Shown: positions 1 through 13,823, counted from the stretch's first letter. The stretch: DNA of 64,000 nt from Viscum album (GCA_963277665.1 OY728163.1:1900430644-1900494643), one strand, 5' to 3'. Notes: generated by a model from the sequence alone, not told the origin. Numbers and translations: made by a program.

Positions 1-2385
1 TCATTTTGGTTAGAGACTATTAGTAGTATAATTTAAAGGTTTAATCACTTTATTCTACTAAAAACCTAATATATAAACATTACAAGTTGATCAAAATTTG
101 TTTCCAAAATAATCAAATGGTAAATAATTACATGGGCATCTCATAGAATTAGAATAAGTGTAGTGCGTAAGAATTTCTAGAAATGTTCTATGGATTCCTC
201 ATGGTTATTCATTATTTGAAATGTAGGCTATATAACTTGGGTTCTATGAAAACATTAAATTACACATTGGAATATAAATATTACATATGATGAAGAATAT
301 AATGTATGTTGGGAATCCCATGAGGATACAAATATCAATATGGTTTCTTTCAGTTAAATACGTTAAATTATTATTTCTACACACTATTACATTTTGTATT
401 CAAATATTGCAGTTTCAAAAAAAAAAATGTTATGCTCAATGATAAAAATGGTTCTATGGGGACATGGAAGTATATTCTTTGTATCTTGTGAAGGAGGTTC
501 CATAGTTAAGCCATTTATTTCTAGGATACCATTCTATTTCTGATGACTACAGTTTTATGTCCAAGTAGGTCAATTGAAAGGGGTTATCCGATGTACAATT
601 ATGGATGTCAGGCATAAGATATTTGAATGGTATCCAACAGGTTTGTCTATATAGCCAAAAACACCCAATGGATCTCACATCCATGATTCATGGACTCTCT
701 TTCTAAAGGTAGGTGTTTGTTGGATGATTTGGCCAATGAAACTTAAGAACTCACATTGGTTGAAAGGATGGGAATTTAGTATCATATCACCCTTTTGGGG
801 GGAACTGTTTCCTATTCTGGGACTCTCTTATAGATTTAATCTATGTTCATATGTTTGTGAATCCTTGGTTCATTCCCAACCATGTTTCTATAGATTACCC
901 CTATAACAGCAGTTGATCAGGATTGCACATGGGTTCAGAATTTTCTGTATATATCCAAGGTTCCCCATCAATGGAATAATATGTATGTATCCGAGGTTCT
1001 CCATAAATGATACTATTTTGTGGATAAGTCAGATATTATTTGATTATTAACTCAGAAAATGATGGTTTTAAGCCATTTGGGATGGTACTATGGAATACAT
1101 CATCATCCATGGGGGACGCGAGCTGTTTTGATGTCGGGATCAAACCCATGAGATGGGCTTCCTGCATATCCTCATGAGAGGAATCATAACCCACGTAGTT
1201 CGATATCCCCTTACTGGACACATCAACTTTTAAGGTCTTGTGACAAGAAACTCACAATGCTATTTAAAATCATGAGGCAAGGACATACATGTGAATGGTT
1301 ACCTGGTAAAGATAGTGCATGACTTATAACAAGATAACCTGAGATACCCAGAAGAGATATGGTCTCCTGGGTAAATGTGACCCCACCAGGAATTTGGCCT
1401 GGTAAATATTAGGGTGATTTGGGTGTCGATCTTGGACCTCATGGAGGCTTCTTATGTATCCCAGTTAATTGGGAAACAAAGTCCTCATAGTTTGGGTTGG
1501 GTTGGATCTTACACTTTGTGGGAGGCCCATTAAGGGATCATGATTGGGATAACACATTAGAGATACCCATTTAGTTCATGATTGGTTCTTATGAATGAAA
1601 ATTTCCCATTTTGTTCTTTATTGGGGCTTACATCTATGGAGAAGGCCAGTTTAAGAAAATTTGATTGGGGCTTACACCTTATAGGAGGCCCATTTGAGGG
1701 TATTTGATAAGGGTTTACACCTTCTGGGAGGCCCATGATTGAAATCAGGCATTACATCTATAGAGAAGGTTCATGTGTATTTCATGATCTCCACCAACCT
1801 CTATGCCCACGTGAGACAAGATCGATGTGAGAAACAAGAGGAGGCAGTTTATCTGAAGATCGAACGTTCCACTTCATCTGATGATAGATGGTACTGGAGC
1901 CTAAAGGGGGAGAGAGAGGGTATTTGAGTACACTTGTCTCCTCTCTTGTCTTCACATCCAGGATAGTCATATTTTTTAATCTACCCAGATACATTCTAAG
2001 TTTGAGGTGAAAATGAACAAGAGTGACACATTCTACAAGAAATGCTATTGGATTACCTTAGTGGGAGCACCCTGAATTTAGTTCTAGGGAAATGGGAGGA
2101 ATGTTCACCACTAACCCTCATTGAAGGGAAATGTCATTGATTCCTATGGATCCCTATAATGGGGAAGTTCACGTTAGTATCCCAAGGTCAGAACAATTAT
2201 TACCATGGGAATGTAATCTTAAAGACATTTCAGGGGTCCTCCTTATTGTGGGGATTACCCACATGTATCCTCTTACCATGAGTATGTAAATTAAGAGGGT
2301 CAAACTGATGTGCTCGATAGTCTCCTCACACATGTCTGGTGGATTTGGAAGAATATTTTTCCTGATTCTGTTGGGTTTTCTATAT
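1..2385 (-). repeat. First copy of the long LTR-like repeat, cut by window start
   Basis: This stretch aligns along its length with about 10,337-12,720, and from about 430 onward with 38,028 onward, all in the same orientation. Shared landmarks are the block near 430-500 (ggttctatggggacatggaa), the grouped gattggggcttacacctt and aggaggcccattt modules at about 1,490-1,760, and the block gtgagaaacaagaggaggca at 1,827-1,846. Similarity stops near 2,385, where LINE sequence begins. The other two copies flank Tat-type gypsy genes, so I read this as a further LTR of that family. It could be a solo LTR or part of a neighbouring element off the left edge. Strand is set by the inferred element orientation. 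No gene is visible in it. Confidence 0.6.
1490..1770. repeat. Short direct-repeat cluster inside the LTR-like repeat
   Basis: Units of roughly 50-60 bases combine a 'gattggggcttacac' half and a 'ggaggcccattt' half, repeated about four times with drift. The same cluster is present in the other copies at about 11,840-12,090 and 39,080-39,350. It was therefore already in the ancestral LTR. Confidence 0.5.
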
Positions 2386-2394
2386 ATAGTAATA

Positions 2395-5300
2395 TTGGGA
2401 AATATCTTCACCTGTTGTAATAATAAAAAAGAGGACCGTTGCACTAGGTGTCACCTTGACCAATGCCTCACCAATTTTCAAGAAATATCCTCCTTCCCAG
2501 ATGCTAATGTTTCTCACCTTACCCCAGCCTCTCTGAACATTCCACTCTCTGTATTTATCTGCATCTCAGAAAGGAAAATGGGCATTCTCTTCGGTTTCTA
2601 TCATATCTAGACCACATTTTCAGGATTTCATCAAAAGATGAATTAAACCTTGATGAAAACTTACCTTTGATGTTCTTGGATCACACTTCTCAACAATCTA
2701 AGACATCTCAAAGGAGATCTCCTCTAATGGACTAGTATTTACCCTCCTCATCTCTATGACATGAAATCACTCAATTTAGAGATTGAGCGATTGGAAATCA
2801 GTCTGGAACATGAGAGGAATGAAAATATTTTTTGTGATTTGGATTCTAAAAATAACCCCTTGGATGATATAATATTAAACCATGAACGCGTGTCACGAGA
2901 GAAGTCCAGGATAAAATTGAATAGAGAAGGAGACCAGAACTCAACATATTTCCTAGAGTGTATCAAGGAGAAGAGACATATCAACATTCTGTATTTCCTC
3001 ATATAAAATTGATCATTCACTGATGACCTGGATGTGGTTAGGGATATTGTGGAAATGTATTTTCATTCTCTCCTAATATATCAAACCCCCATCATGATTG
3101 GAGGTTACCCAAGTGGACAAGCAGCCCTCATGGGTTCCATTTTACATGTTTTGAGTGGTAAGGATAATGAGATCTATGTTTCAATACCGAAGGAAGTAGA
3201 GGTGTGGGAGGTTGTTTTTTCTCTTAATACGGAGAATGCACCAAAACCAGATAGTTTTCATTAGTCCTTTTATTGGGTGTCTTAGGATCTGGTCATGTAT
3301 GATTTGGTTCATACAATACAAGAATTATTCTACAGGGGATGGCCTCCTCATGTGGCTTGTTCCACCACTTCGGTATTAATTCCCCAAAAAAAATATCCAA
3401 CTTATATCCACCATTATAGACCTATTAGCGTAAGTCTATTGCATGGGAAAAAAATTGAATGGAACTAAATCCTAAAATTCATATATTTTAAGGGATTTTC
3501 TCAGTGGGATTCTGATATCCTGTTCATATGTCCATGATCTTTGTGGATATCTATATCCTTTATGGGAAAGCATTATGGTTTTTCCATGGTAGTTCACAGT
3601 CTGAGACAAGGAGACCCCCTTTCCCCAAGCCTCTTCATCCTTACCCAGGACAGCCTTAACTATTCCATTAATAAAAATATCAGTATGGGTAATATACTTC
3701 CCCACTGATGTAGGTCCCATAAAGGGGGAATATCACATATCATGTTTGTAGATTATATGATCACCTTCATTAATGGTAAAAATAGTTCCAACTATGTCTT
3801 CAACTCCATTATTTTGTAGTAATTCTACTTGAGTGGAAAAATTATAATCTATGAGAAGAGAACTTGTATATATCGAAACATTTCTCGAGTAACCAGGTTA
3901 TATCACTTGATAATCAAATGAAAATGAAAAAATACATTTCCAATGACATACCTAGGCACCCTAATTTTTCATAGAATGATTTGAGTATATCATTTTGATA
4001 AGATTATTAATAGAATCCCTGGTAGCATCTTGAATTGGAAAAATCATTTCCCTTCATTTGGAAGAAGAATTACCTTGGTTAACAACATGCCTTATTCTAT
4101 CCCAATTTAGGTGCTTTCATCCCTTAATGTTCCAAAAAGTGTGTTCACTGTTATTGAATTTTTTTTACTCTCCTTTGTCTGGAATGGGAAGTCAAAAAAA
4201 AAACATCACCGGGACTCTTGAAACATGATCTTTTAACCTCTTAATGAGGGGGAAATCAATTCTATAAACATCACTTTTATAATTCCCTTTATTCATGGGA
4301 AACATGCTTGCGATATTCATAAGTGAGGGTGTATTTGGGGTAGATATATGAGAACCAAGTATGGTGTTGAGATGGATCAACCAAGAGTCAGGACCTACCT
4401 GATTCAGTTAATGTTGCAACCTCACATATACATACATCATATCCACTCTTGTTGAATCATGGGATGATGGGATCATAACTTAAGTAAATGAAACTAGATG
4501 GGAACCAAGCTCAGATTCTTGGGCTACCCTATTCTTGATATCACTTTTATACAAGCATTCTAACCAGGATTAATTCATGCCATCCTTGAAAAGGATCAAC
4601 ATAAATTATTTGACCTTATTGTGTTGAAATTAGATAAAAAAATGTGTGTCTTGATCGGTTCCACAATAGGGATCTTATCAGTGAATGACTATAATAAGAT
4701 TCAAATGAATCATATTGCCACTAATTTCTGGGGTGAAATGATTTGGAAGAAGGAGTTCCCAGCTAAGATCAATATTAACATGTGGCGTTTCAAGTACCAA
4801 GCAATACAAATAGATGAAAATTTTCAACATCTTAGTATTTTCATCTCCCACAAGTGCTCATGTTTCAACGAATCCAATAGTGAAATTGTGAACCACATAC
4901 TTTTTGAGTGTGATTGGGTACAATCGATCTGGAATTTTTTTTCTACCTTCACGGGGCTCCACCACCATGATTCATCTAGAACCCCATTTCTTAGACATTG
5001 GTTTCAAGGATTGAACACTTCTATCCCTGAGAAGAAAGAATAAAGTGTGATCATTGCAGCAGGTTGTTGGTGTATATGGTAGATGAGAAAAAATGCTCAC
5101 TGTGAGAGTACCCCATGCAATAGAGTTGATATTATCTCAAAGACCAAGAACCTCCTCATTGGTCTTTCTATATTCAATAAAAAATGGAATAAATCTACTT
5201 ATGTGTGGACACTTCTTCTTTCTATCACTTCACACTTATTGGATTCAAATATACCCTAGGGTAGAGGTGTTCATTTTCTCCCTCCTCAGAAACTCAATCT

Positions 5301-5950
5301 CAACACAAATGGATTATGATGCTCAAGTTTCATGAGGGTTATAGGCATCGTCTAGGAACCTAATTCATCAATGATCATTCCTTTCTCTAATTTTCTAAAA
5401 AGTGTAAATTCCCTTCAGATAGAAGAATATTAACTACATGTAGGCCTCCTATAATGTAAGTAGAAGAACATACATCTTCAAGAGATTGAAATTGAATCTA
5501 ATATTTTTTATTACTCCATATTTGATCGTGGTTCTATTCCATGAAAAATCTCATACATCAATAAAAGGTTAAATAATCTTAGAAATAATCACATGCCCGT
5601 TCTTCACACCTGGAGTGAAGGAAACAAGGTTCCATACTTCCTCGCTTCTACAACCTCTCTTTGGAATCATGTTACTTTTTTCTCCAATATGGGATACTTT
5701 CCACTTGAAAAAGTGAACCAACTGATGGGTGATTCACTTGGTTTGCACTACATCAGGAACCCCTAATCTGTCTATTTTTATTTTAATTGTTGGATATATC
5801 CCTCACCTTATCCTCCATCAAAAATATCAATTTAGTCTAATAATATGTGAAAACCATATGTTTATTTCTATTTTTGGGATAATATACAGAGGTCTTCTTA
5901 AATTAAGGAGATTTGGGTTTTATTAGGAATACATGAATATATAGTTACTA
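2395..5950 (+). mobile_element. 5'-truncated LINE (non-LTR retrotransposon) with RNase H, degraded
   Basis: This is the relic of a plant L1-type LINE. Modules appear in the order expected of ORF2: the end of the AP endonuclease, the linker before RT, RT, the zf-RVT zinc-binding region and RNase H. The element starts within the endonuclease, as expected of 5'-truncated insertion. Its left end abuts the LTR-like repeat at about 2,385. No clear poly(A) tail or target duplication is visible, so the right end near 5,950 is approximate. The LTR-like repeat does not resume on the right, so the target was rearranged or lost. Confidence 0.8.
2420..5930 (+). pseudogene. LINE ORF2 relic (APE end, RT, zf-RVT, RNase H)
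   Basis: Pieces lie in several frames. At 2,440-2,570 is the endonuclease end (a cTNFQEIssFPDANVSHLtP-like block; the family has a fence-like 'FP.a.v.HL....SDH.P'). At 2,761-3,006 is the linker with SREKSRIKLNREGDQNSTYF, matching the family's 'qKSRikWl.eGD.NT.fF'. At 3,034-3,450 is the RT start, ending in a HYRPISVS block. At 3,600-3,780 are RQGDPLSPSLFIL and then FVDYMITFI, where the family has F.DD; the second catalytic Asp is lost. At 4,020-4,200 are SFGGRITLVNN and a downstream 'VLSSLNVP' block. At 4,621-5,043 is a 140-codon open stretch with WKKEFPAKININMWRF and a CSCFNE...H..FECDWVQSIWN pattern typical of zf-RVT. At 5,270-5,930 is a ruined RNase H domain ending in an EGNKVPYFLAS block. 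Many stops and frameshifts make it non-functional. Confidence 0.85.
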
Positions 5951-6539
5951 TATAGTTGATGTGGTTATTCATCAAAATCAACTCAGTGTAATAACCTATA
6001 AAAGGGTTAGTTGTGCATTGACACAATAATCACCTTTATATTGGATGAGTGGTCCTAATACATCACATCAGGTAATAAAATCTCTATGGATATGATTTTT
6101 TTAAAAACATTATCCTTAAAACCCATTATGTATGATTGATTAGTGATTTTAATTAATTAGAATAGAGATACTAATGTAAAAATGACCATGTATTTCCAAG
6201 GATTGAATAAGGAGAGTCAAAAGTTGATATGGAAGTATCATAAGTCAAAAATGATGTTTTCATAATGGAAGACATATTATAAATAATGATTTCATATTAA
6301 TATTTTGGATATTATCATAAACATTTTTCTTTATGTTTTTCAACAAAACATGATCACGAAAATGATGTCGAGAAAGATATGTATCTATAAACCACTATTT
6401 TTAATAACCAAATAAGGGAGCATGCATAAATTGTTGAGAATTTTTTTATTCATATTATGATGGAATAAGTGAGATTCCTAGTCCTAGATATGGTAGGTTT
6501 AATTATATGATAATTGAAACTAATTCATGATAATCTTAT

Positions 6540-6760
6540 CCCTTTTAACATTTTTAGTGATATTTATCAATGACATTTTGGTATATTCATGATTTTATTA
6601 ATGATTATGTGAAACATATAAGGTTCATAATTTAGTAATTTTTTATCAATGGTTTTAAATCATATATTAAATGTAACCAATAACCTTGTGAAAATAAATT
6701 ATAGAAAGGTTAAATTAATTTAGATCCTCTTGAAGAACACATGTTTGAGGGTTGAATTTT
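6540..6760 (+). pseudogene. Trace of Ty3/gypsy reverse transcriptase
   Basis: Positions 6,561-6,590 read IFINDILVYS, one residue from the gypsy RT catalytic box (FIDDILVYS), with the first catalytic Asp changed to Asn. After a one-base frame change the next codons read INDYVKHIRF, matching the 'eEHv.Hlr.V' stretch that follows the box in the family. Nothing else of the polyprotein can be followed with confidence, so this is a strongly decayed fragment. A chance match is possible, but two consecutive family blocks make it less likely. Confidence 0.45.
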
Positions 6761-8649
6761 TTTAGGTATGGTATTTTTTTGATGTTGATATAATAAAAAT
6801 TGGTTTTATTTTTTAGATTCCAATTAGATAATGATTCTTATATTTGAGATTTATAAATTATTCATGATATTTTTGGTGTAGTTCGTCGCATTATTGTGAT
6901 TATAATATAAAGTGAATATTATTTCATATTATGAACAAGTGGTTTATAAAATTTAATGTTTAAATATTGAGTTAATTATTGGAGTAACATATAATCATTA
7001 TATTGTTTAATATCATGAGGATTAAAATAGGTATTTGGAAAGGTAGGTTTTTTGGTGTATATGATTAGGATATATACATACAAGGTTATATGATGGTCTG
7101 AATGATTAATATAGACTAAAGAAGTAAATATTGGATTTTTAAAAGTAAAAATTTCAATAATTATTGTGTTTATAATATTTTAAGGAAATTCATGATAATT
7201 TGGGATCACAATTTTATGGATTATGTCCATAATTATAATAGAACCCAAATCAATTTAACCTAGGTTGATCCAATAATGATATATGTTAAACATATAGTAA
7301 AATAGGTTGTTTTGAATCTAATTCAAGTTGAATTCTATGAATTATATGATAACCTAATAATTCTATATAGTGTGGTATCTTGTTGATGGTTTTGAATATT
7401 TTTATTTATGATAATTTACATTTAATGATACTCAATCATGTTAACATTTTGGGATTTAGTAATAGTCAGAACAAGAAGTAACCCTGGGTATGAGGGAAAA
7501 TACAGTTACTACCTCAATGAAGTACACAATATAACTGGACCTAGAGTGATAAATTATGAGATTATTCCAAAATTTCTATCATAAAATATGATTAAAAATG
7601 TAAACAATGTAAAATTCACTTTCACAAAAAAGGAAGATAATTTCTCACAAAATATCAAGTGATTATGGATATCCAAATAAAAATTTCAAGGAAACGAGAG
7701 TACCTACAAAATCAATTTCGATAATTATAAGAGAGATATGAATTATAAGATTGAATATACCAATCCAAGGGAAAATGGGGGAAATAGTAACCAAAAACCA
7801 TATGAACAAAGAAAATATATGTAACTACTAATAATAACTACAATAGTGAGTTTTCAATATTGATTTTCTAGTTTCATATGTCACATATGTTTTCACAAAC
7901 TATTTTTCATGGAGTTATAAATAAAAACCAATAGTGGTATCATTATCATATAAATAATTTTAACTATTTATGAGAAGTTATTCTTAATGGATATAGATAC
8001 ACATACATTGGTATAATTATACATGAAATTATCAATACATTAGTTATATTTTTAAAACTCTTATAAATATTTTCTCATATGCATAAATCTCTTTCCAAAT
8101 CCTAAATAAAACAAGTAAAAACTATCAATGTAAGGTTAATTATATGTTCCATTTAGAAATTACTCTATTATTATAGTTCAAATTGGTAGGGTGTTTCTTA
8201 TTTAAGGGGGGGGGGAGATTATAATACCATGAAATTCTATTACCATTATATAAGAAAATGTGTTTGATAATCTGTCATTCACACAACCCCTGATGTAAAT
8301 GACTGACAACATATGAGAATGAAATTAATAATCTTACTAATTTCATTAAAAAATATAAATAATTACATATATAATATAAATAGTAAATATTAGTTAATGT
8401 TGATGTTTGGTGTTTCTTATAAAAGGTATTTTGATTATATTTTTCATTGATAATTAAAAAAAATTAAAATAATTTAATCTGAATTACATTAAGAATTTTT
8501 TTGAATTCATTATATAATTTTTTTTCCAAGGTTACTTTCTTTATATTTTTTATAAAAATTTTGGGTTTTATTTGAAAAGTTTAAAATATTTATTTTTTAT
8601 AATACCATCACTTTTATGTGACATTTAATATTTCAAAACATCTTTGTTA

Positions 8650-8668
8650 ATATATATATATATATATA
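8650..8668. repeat. (TA)n microsatellite
   Basis: An uninterrupted TA dinucleotide run of about nine units in AT-rich DNA. Confidence 0.9.
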
Positions 8669-10329
8669 AAGTTAAATATAATAACTTGAAAATATTATTT
8701 TTAATTTTTCAAGCCTCTGAGTAAAATTTTGATAATAAAATAATATTTTAAGGAGAACTATTTTTCTTCATTTTCATTAATTAAATTTATTCAAGTGGAA
8801 ATAATTATTTTGATTTTTCTTAATGTAAAATTAATCTTATTTGAATAATAATAATCTTCTTAGTATGATCAGAATAAATTCAATTTCTGTAAGTTCTTAG
8901 TTCTTCAACAAGGCACAAATCATTTTAATTTCATCATAAACCTTATTTTTTTCTTTTAAGAAGTGACTGAGGTGGTTTTAGACGTCACGAGGGTGTTCAA
9001 GAAGACTTGGTGGAAGTCAAAAATATTATCCAAGGTATTTAGTGCCACCATCTTGCTAGTCAAATTCCACTATCTAGTTGGGGACTTTTTATAGGTTTGG
9101 TATGCTAATGGATGCCCCAATGTGTAATTTATGAGACATACCCATTAGCCGGTAGAGCATGAATTCCATTTTTCAAAAAGAGGGAAAATTTTTCATTTAA
9201 CCCTTCACACCAAAAATTTCATAAAACCTATTATCTCCCTCATTTTTATAGAACCAGTTGCGTGGGAAGCTCCCCTTATCTCCCATTGAGTCTTGAGTGG
9301 ATATTACTCTTATATCCCTAATTTTCTTTGATTTTAGTCTTGTTACAATACCCTCTATAAATTTATCCCTCCTTCATATTCTAATCTAACATTTTCATTC
9401 GGACTACACCTCATACTCCATGTTTGATGAAAACACTTAGATTTTTTTTGGTATTCCAAAATGTTAAGGCCCCTCATGAATGTAATGACAATATTAGAAT
9501 AAGAGTCTTCTTTGAGACATATTTAGGTGGTATATATGTTTTTCCATACAAGTCTTAGTTTTAATAAAATGTGATGTTGTTCCATATACCAGAATTTCCA
9601 AGTATTGTCCCAAAAATATATATTCATAAAATTTCTCCACAATATTATCCATGATGTACCATGGGTCACCCAATCACTATTGGATAATTATGTACTCCTC
9701 CCTAACCACCAAATAGGATGTTCTTGGCCAAAATAACAAGATAACCATATATTAAATGTATCCAAAATATCCTATTACATATGTTTTTCTTTTCATTTCA
9801 GAAAATCCCATTCTCCCATTAATGTTCATAGGCCACCCAATTAGTGTGTTTTTGTATGATACATTTTTAAATGAAATTCATAGGATGTGTATTGGATTTG
9901 TTTTAAATAAATTGATGAACTAGACAGCATTGGGAAAAAATTATTCTAAACATCATGATTCTTTTACCATAATCACCCACATGAATTATTACCATGGATT
10001 GTATTGATGACTGATCATATATCATTTTCACACCATCAATAGTGTGTAATGCCTTCATAAATTATTCAATTCACTATTATAATTCCCCTTGAAAACTAAA
10101 AAGAAGATATCCAATTCATTGATGTGAATGAAAATTGTTTATCCCATATTGGATTCAGTAAAATTCTTACCCTTATGAATTTTATTAATATATGTCATAG
10201 ATCTATATAGATCTCAAGATATACATGAACACTTAAGACCTTATCCTCAGTTCAATATAATTTCCTTAGTGAAAAAATTCCATGGGGAATCCCCATTGAT
10301 TCCAATTGAAACCATCCATGGAATCCAAT

Positions 10330-13300
10330 GATAGTTGTCTTTAGTTTGGTTAGATACTCTTAGTGGTAGAATTTAAAGATTTAGTCACTTTTTTCTACTC
10401 AAAACCCAATATATAAACATTAAATCTTGATCAAAATTTGTTTCCTTAAGAATAAAATGGTAAATAATTACTTGGTCATCTCATAGATTCGAAATAAGTG
10501 TAGTGTGTAAGAATTTTTAGAAATGTTATATGGATTACTCAGGGTTATTCATTATTTGACATGTTGGATACGTGCCTTGGGTTCCCTAAAAATTTTAAAT
10601 TACACATGAGAGTATAAATATGACATAGTATGAAGAATATAATGTATGTTGGGAATCCCATGAGGAGACAAAGATAAATATGGTTACTTTTAGTTAAATA
10701 CATTAAATTGTTATTTTTACACACTATTACATTTTATATTCAAATATAGTTGTTTCAAAAAAAATGTTATGATCAAGGATAAAAATGGTCCTACGGGGAC
10801 TTGGAAGTATATCCTCTGTCTATTGTGAAGGAGGTTCCACAGTTAATCCATTTATTTCAGGGTTACCATTCTATTTCTAATGACCACGAGTTTATGTCTA
10901 AGTGGGTCAATTGTAATGGGCTATCTAGTGTATAATTACAGATGCTGAGCATAATATATTCAAATGGTCTCCAATGGGTTTATTCGTATATCAAAAAATA
11001 CCCAACACCTCTCATATCCATGATTCATGGACCTGATTTCCAAAGTTATGCGTTTGTTGGATGATGTGACCAACAACACTTAAGAACTCACATTGGTTGA
11101 GAGGATGGGAAATCAGTATCAATCTCACCCTTGGGGGGGGGGAACTGTTTCCTATTATGGGACTCTCTTATATATTTAATCTATGTTCATATGTTTTTAA
11201 ATCCTTGGTTCATTCCCAACCATGTGTCTGCAGATTACCCCTATAATAGCATTTGATCATGATTACACATTGATTCAGGATTGTCAGTATGTATCCAAGG
11301 TTCTCCATCATTGGAAGAATATGTATTTATCCAAGTTTCTCTATAAATGATACCCTTTTTTGGATAAGTCATATATTATTTGATTTTTCACTCAGATAAT
11401 GCTAGTTTTAATCCATTTGTGATGGCACTCTAGAATACATCGGCATCCATGGAGGATAATATCTATTTCGATGTCGGGATCAAACCCATGAGATGGGCTT
11501 CTTATGTATCCTCATGAGAGGAATCAGAACCCATGTAGTTTGGTGTCCATTTATTAGAAACATTACCTTTTAAGGTCACGTGAAAATGACCTGACCATAC
11601 AGTTTAACGTCATGGGACAAGGACATCTAGGTGAAAGGTTACCTAGTAAAGATAGTGTGGGACTTTTGTCGAGACAGTCTGGGATACCTGAAAGAGATAT
11701 GGTATCCGGGGTAAATGTGACTCCACCGGGAATGTGGCCCGAGAAATATTAGGGTGATTTGGGTGTCAGTCTTGTACCCCAGGGAGGCTTCTTATGTATC
11801 CTAGTTAATTAGGAAACAAATTCCTTATAGTTCAGTTTGAGTTGGGTATTACACTATGGGGGAGGCCCATTAAGGGAGAATGATTAGGGATAAAACATGA
11901 GATCTACCAATTTAGTTCATGATTGGGGCATATGAATTAGAGTTTCCCATTTAGTTCTTAATTGGGGCTTACATCTATGGAGAAGTCTAGTTTGAGAAAA
12001 AATTATTTGGCATTACACCTTATTGGAGGCCCATTTGAGGGTATTTGATCAGGGTTTACACCTTCTAGGAGTAACATGATTGAAGTTAGGGATTACATCT
12101 ATGGAGAAAGCCCATGTCTTTGGGATCATATGTATTTCATGATCACCACCAACCTCTAAGACCATGTGAGACATGCTCAGTGTGAGAAACAAGAGGAGGC
12201 AGTTGATCTAAAGATTGCACATTCCACTATATCTGCTGACAGATGGTGTTGTATCCCGAAGGGGGAGAGATAGGGGCTTTGAGTTCACTCATATCCTCTT
12301 TTGTCATCATATACAAGATAGTAATGTTTTTAAATCTACCTAGATACATTCCAGGTTGAGGTGAAAAGGAGAAAGAGTACCAGATCCTGTAAGAAAGGCT
12401 AGGGGATTAACTTAGTGGGAGCGCCCTAAATTTGGTTCCAGGGAAATGGGAGGAATGTTCACCACTGAAACTAATTGAAGGGAAAAGTCATCATCTCCTC
12501 TTCATCCCTTTAATGGGGTGGTTCACCTTAGTATCCCAAGTTCATAACCCTCATTACATGAGAATGTAAACTTATGGACATTCCAGGGTTCTGCCTTATT
12601 TTGGGGATTATCCACATGACTCCGGTTACCATGGGTATTTAAACACAGAGGGGCATGATGATGCGCCCAATAGTCTCATCACACATGTTTGGTGGCTATG
12701 GAAGAGGCTTTGGCCTAATATCGTTGGACTGTATTTTAGAGGGACTAACAATGATACGATGTAAATGGAAGGCAATGACTGGGGAAAAAAGGTATAACTC
12801 CCTAGGACACCCAATTCTACATAGCATATCCTTACGTAGTATGGGGTTTCCTCTGCATAACATATTTCTATGAGGGTAGGGAGATCCTCTACATACCATG
12901 GTGGTATGTGGACCTAGGTTTGATCTATGTAGAACTTTGCTATGCGGGGCTAGGTTTTATCCATGTAGCATGATGCTATGCGAGGCTGAATTCCATCTGC
13001 ATAGTGACTCACTATGTGGGGTAGGGTTCCGATAACATATCTATTTGCTACGCAGGATGCCTATTTTCAAAGGGGTCATTTATTCTACACCTGACTTTAG
13101 ATATATCTGCAAGGAATGTGGGGTTCATATTTTTTCAATTATTTTATTTTATCCTTCTTATTGCCATGAGGCAAGTTTTAACCATAGGGAATCATCAAAG
13201 GTGAGCATATATTGTGGAAGTCTCTTCACCCATGCCATCATTAATCAATATTTATTTTAATCACTCTAAATTCCTCCTCCAAATCTATTTATTGAGAAGT

Positions 13301-13823
13301 GGGGAACTTGATACTAATGTAGCCAGTCGGCTGCGATGTGGTTGCGATCCCTATTTTGTGGATGCCCATGGAAGAAAACTAGAACACTGATAACTTAGTC
13401 AGTGGGGGTGTGGGGTCATCATCTTCATTGGTGAGGATCACCACCTCATTACCAAAAAAACTTCATTTCATTCATAGGGATCCAAAACCTTCTCCTTTCC
13501 CACAAATCATTTGAGTATGTGGGGGATGTCATGTGTGGGGCATATTTGTTTTCATCTATTTCCCTAAAAGGATTTATTTTTTGAGGAGATGGCACTATAA
13601 TTTTCATCCTGCAAACTGTTTAGTTCGTGGGAATCTCAAGAAGTGGATCACCATACATAGTGGTGGTCCACAAAGGGTTTATACTCCATGATATAATGTA
13701 TTTTCCTTATCCATTTTCTCTCCTTCAAACTTGTTTCCTTCAAATCTTTCTTTAAATTTTTTTCCTTCCTTTTCCAAATCCATAGGATAATTTCAAATTC
13801 CCTTGCAATGGTTTTAGGTCACA
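10330..13823 (-). repeat. 3' LTR of the Tat element (about 3.5 kb)
   Basis: Aligns with 1-2,385 over its left two thirds and with 38,028-41,072 over all but its first 430 or so bases. The right edge is where similarity to the third copy ends. There the minus strand reads TGACCTAAAACC, just downstream of the purine-rich run AATAGGGGGTATTTTTTG, which could be the polypurine tract. The left edge is not sharply defined: similarity to the window start begins at 10,337, and a TG (CA on the other strand) occurs near 10,329. Confidence 0.6.
12797..13063. repeat. 36-bp tandem repeat inside the LTR, about 7 copies
   Basis: Successive units start at 12,833, 12,869, 12,905, 12,941, 12,977 and 13,013, each exactly 36 bases, beginning tatg/tacg and containing a 'ctaggtttnatcnacatag' core. 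A weaker unit precedes them. The core has inverted halves (ctatgtgg / ccacatag). The third LTR copy carries the same array at about 40,040-40,305, so the array predates the LTR pair. Confidence 0.8.

Larger units (their letters stand above)
5951..10329. other. AT-rich old intergenic DNA, no intact gene
   Basis: There is no long open frame. The stretch holds a trace of gypsy RT (near 6,560), a (TA)n run (8,650-8,668) and a run of ten G at 8,206-8,215. The part from about 8,960 to 10,329 is less AT-rich and could be LTR-derived, but I could match it to nothing else in the window. Confidence 0.6.

Noticed and set aside
1036..1221. Short minus-strand frame also present in the copy at 38,623-38,826
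   Set aside because: Similarity between the two frames follows from the LTR copies. The reading frame differs in length, and neither shows a domain or codon-level conservation.
12797..13063. CRISPR array (36-bp period)
   Set aside because: The 36 bases are the entire tandem unit with no unique spacers, and it lies in a plant LTR.
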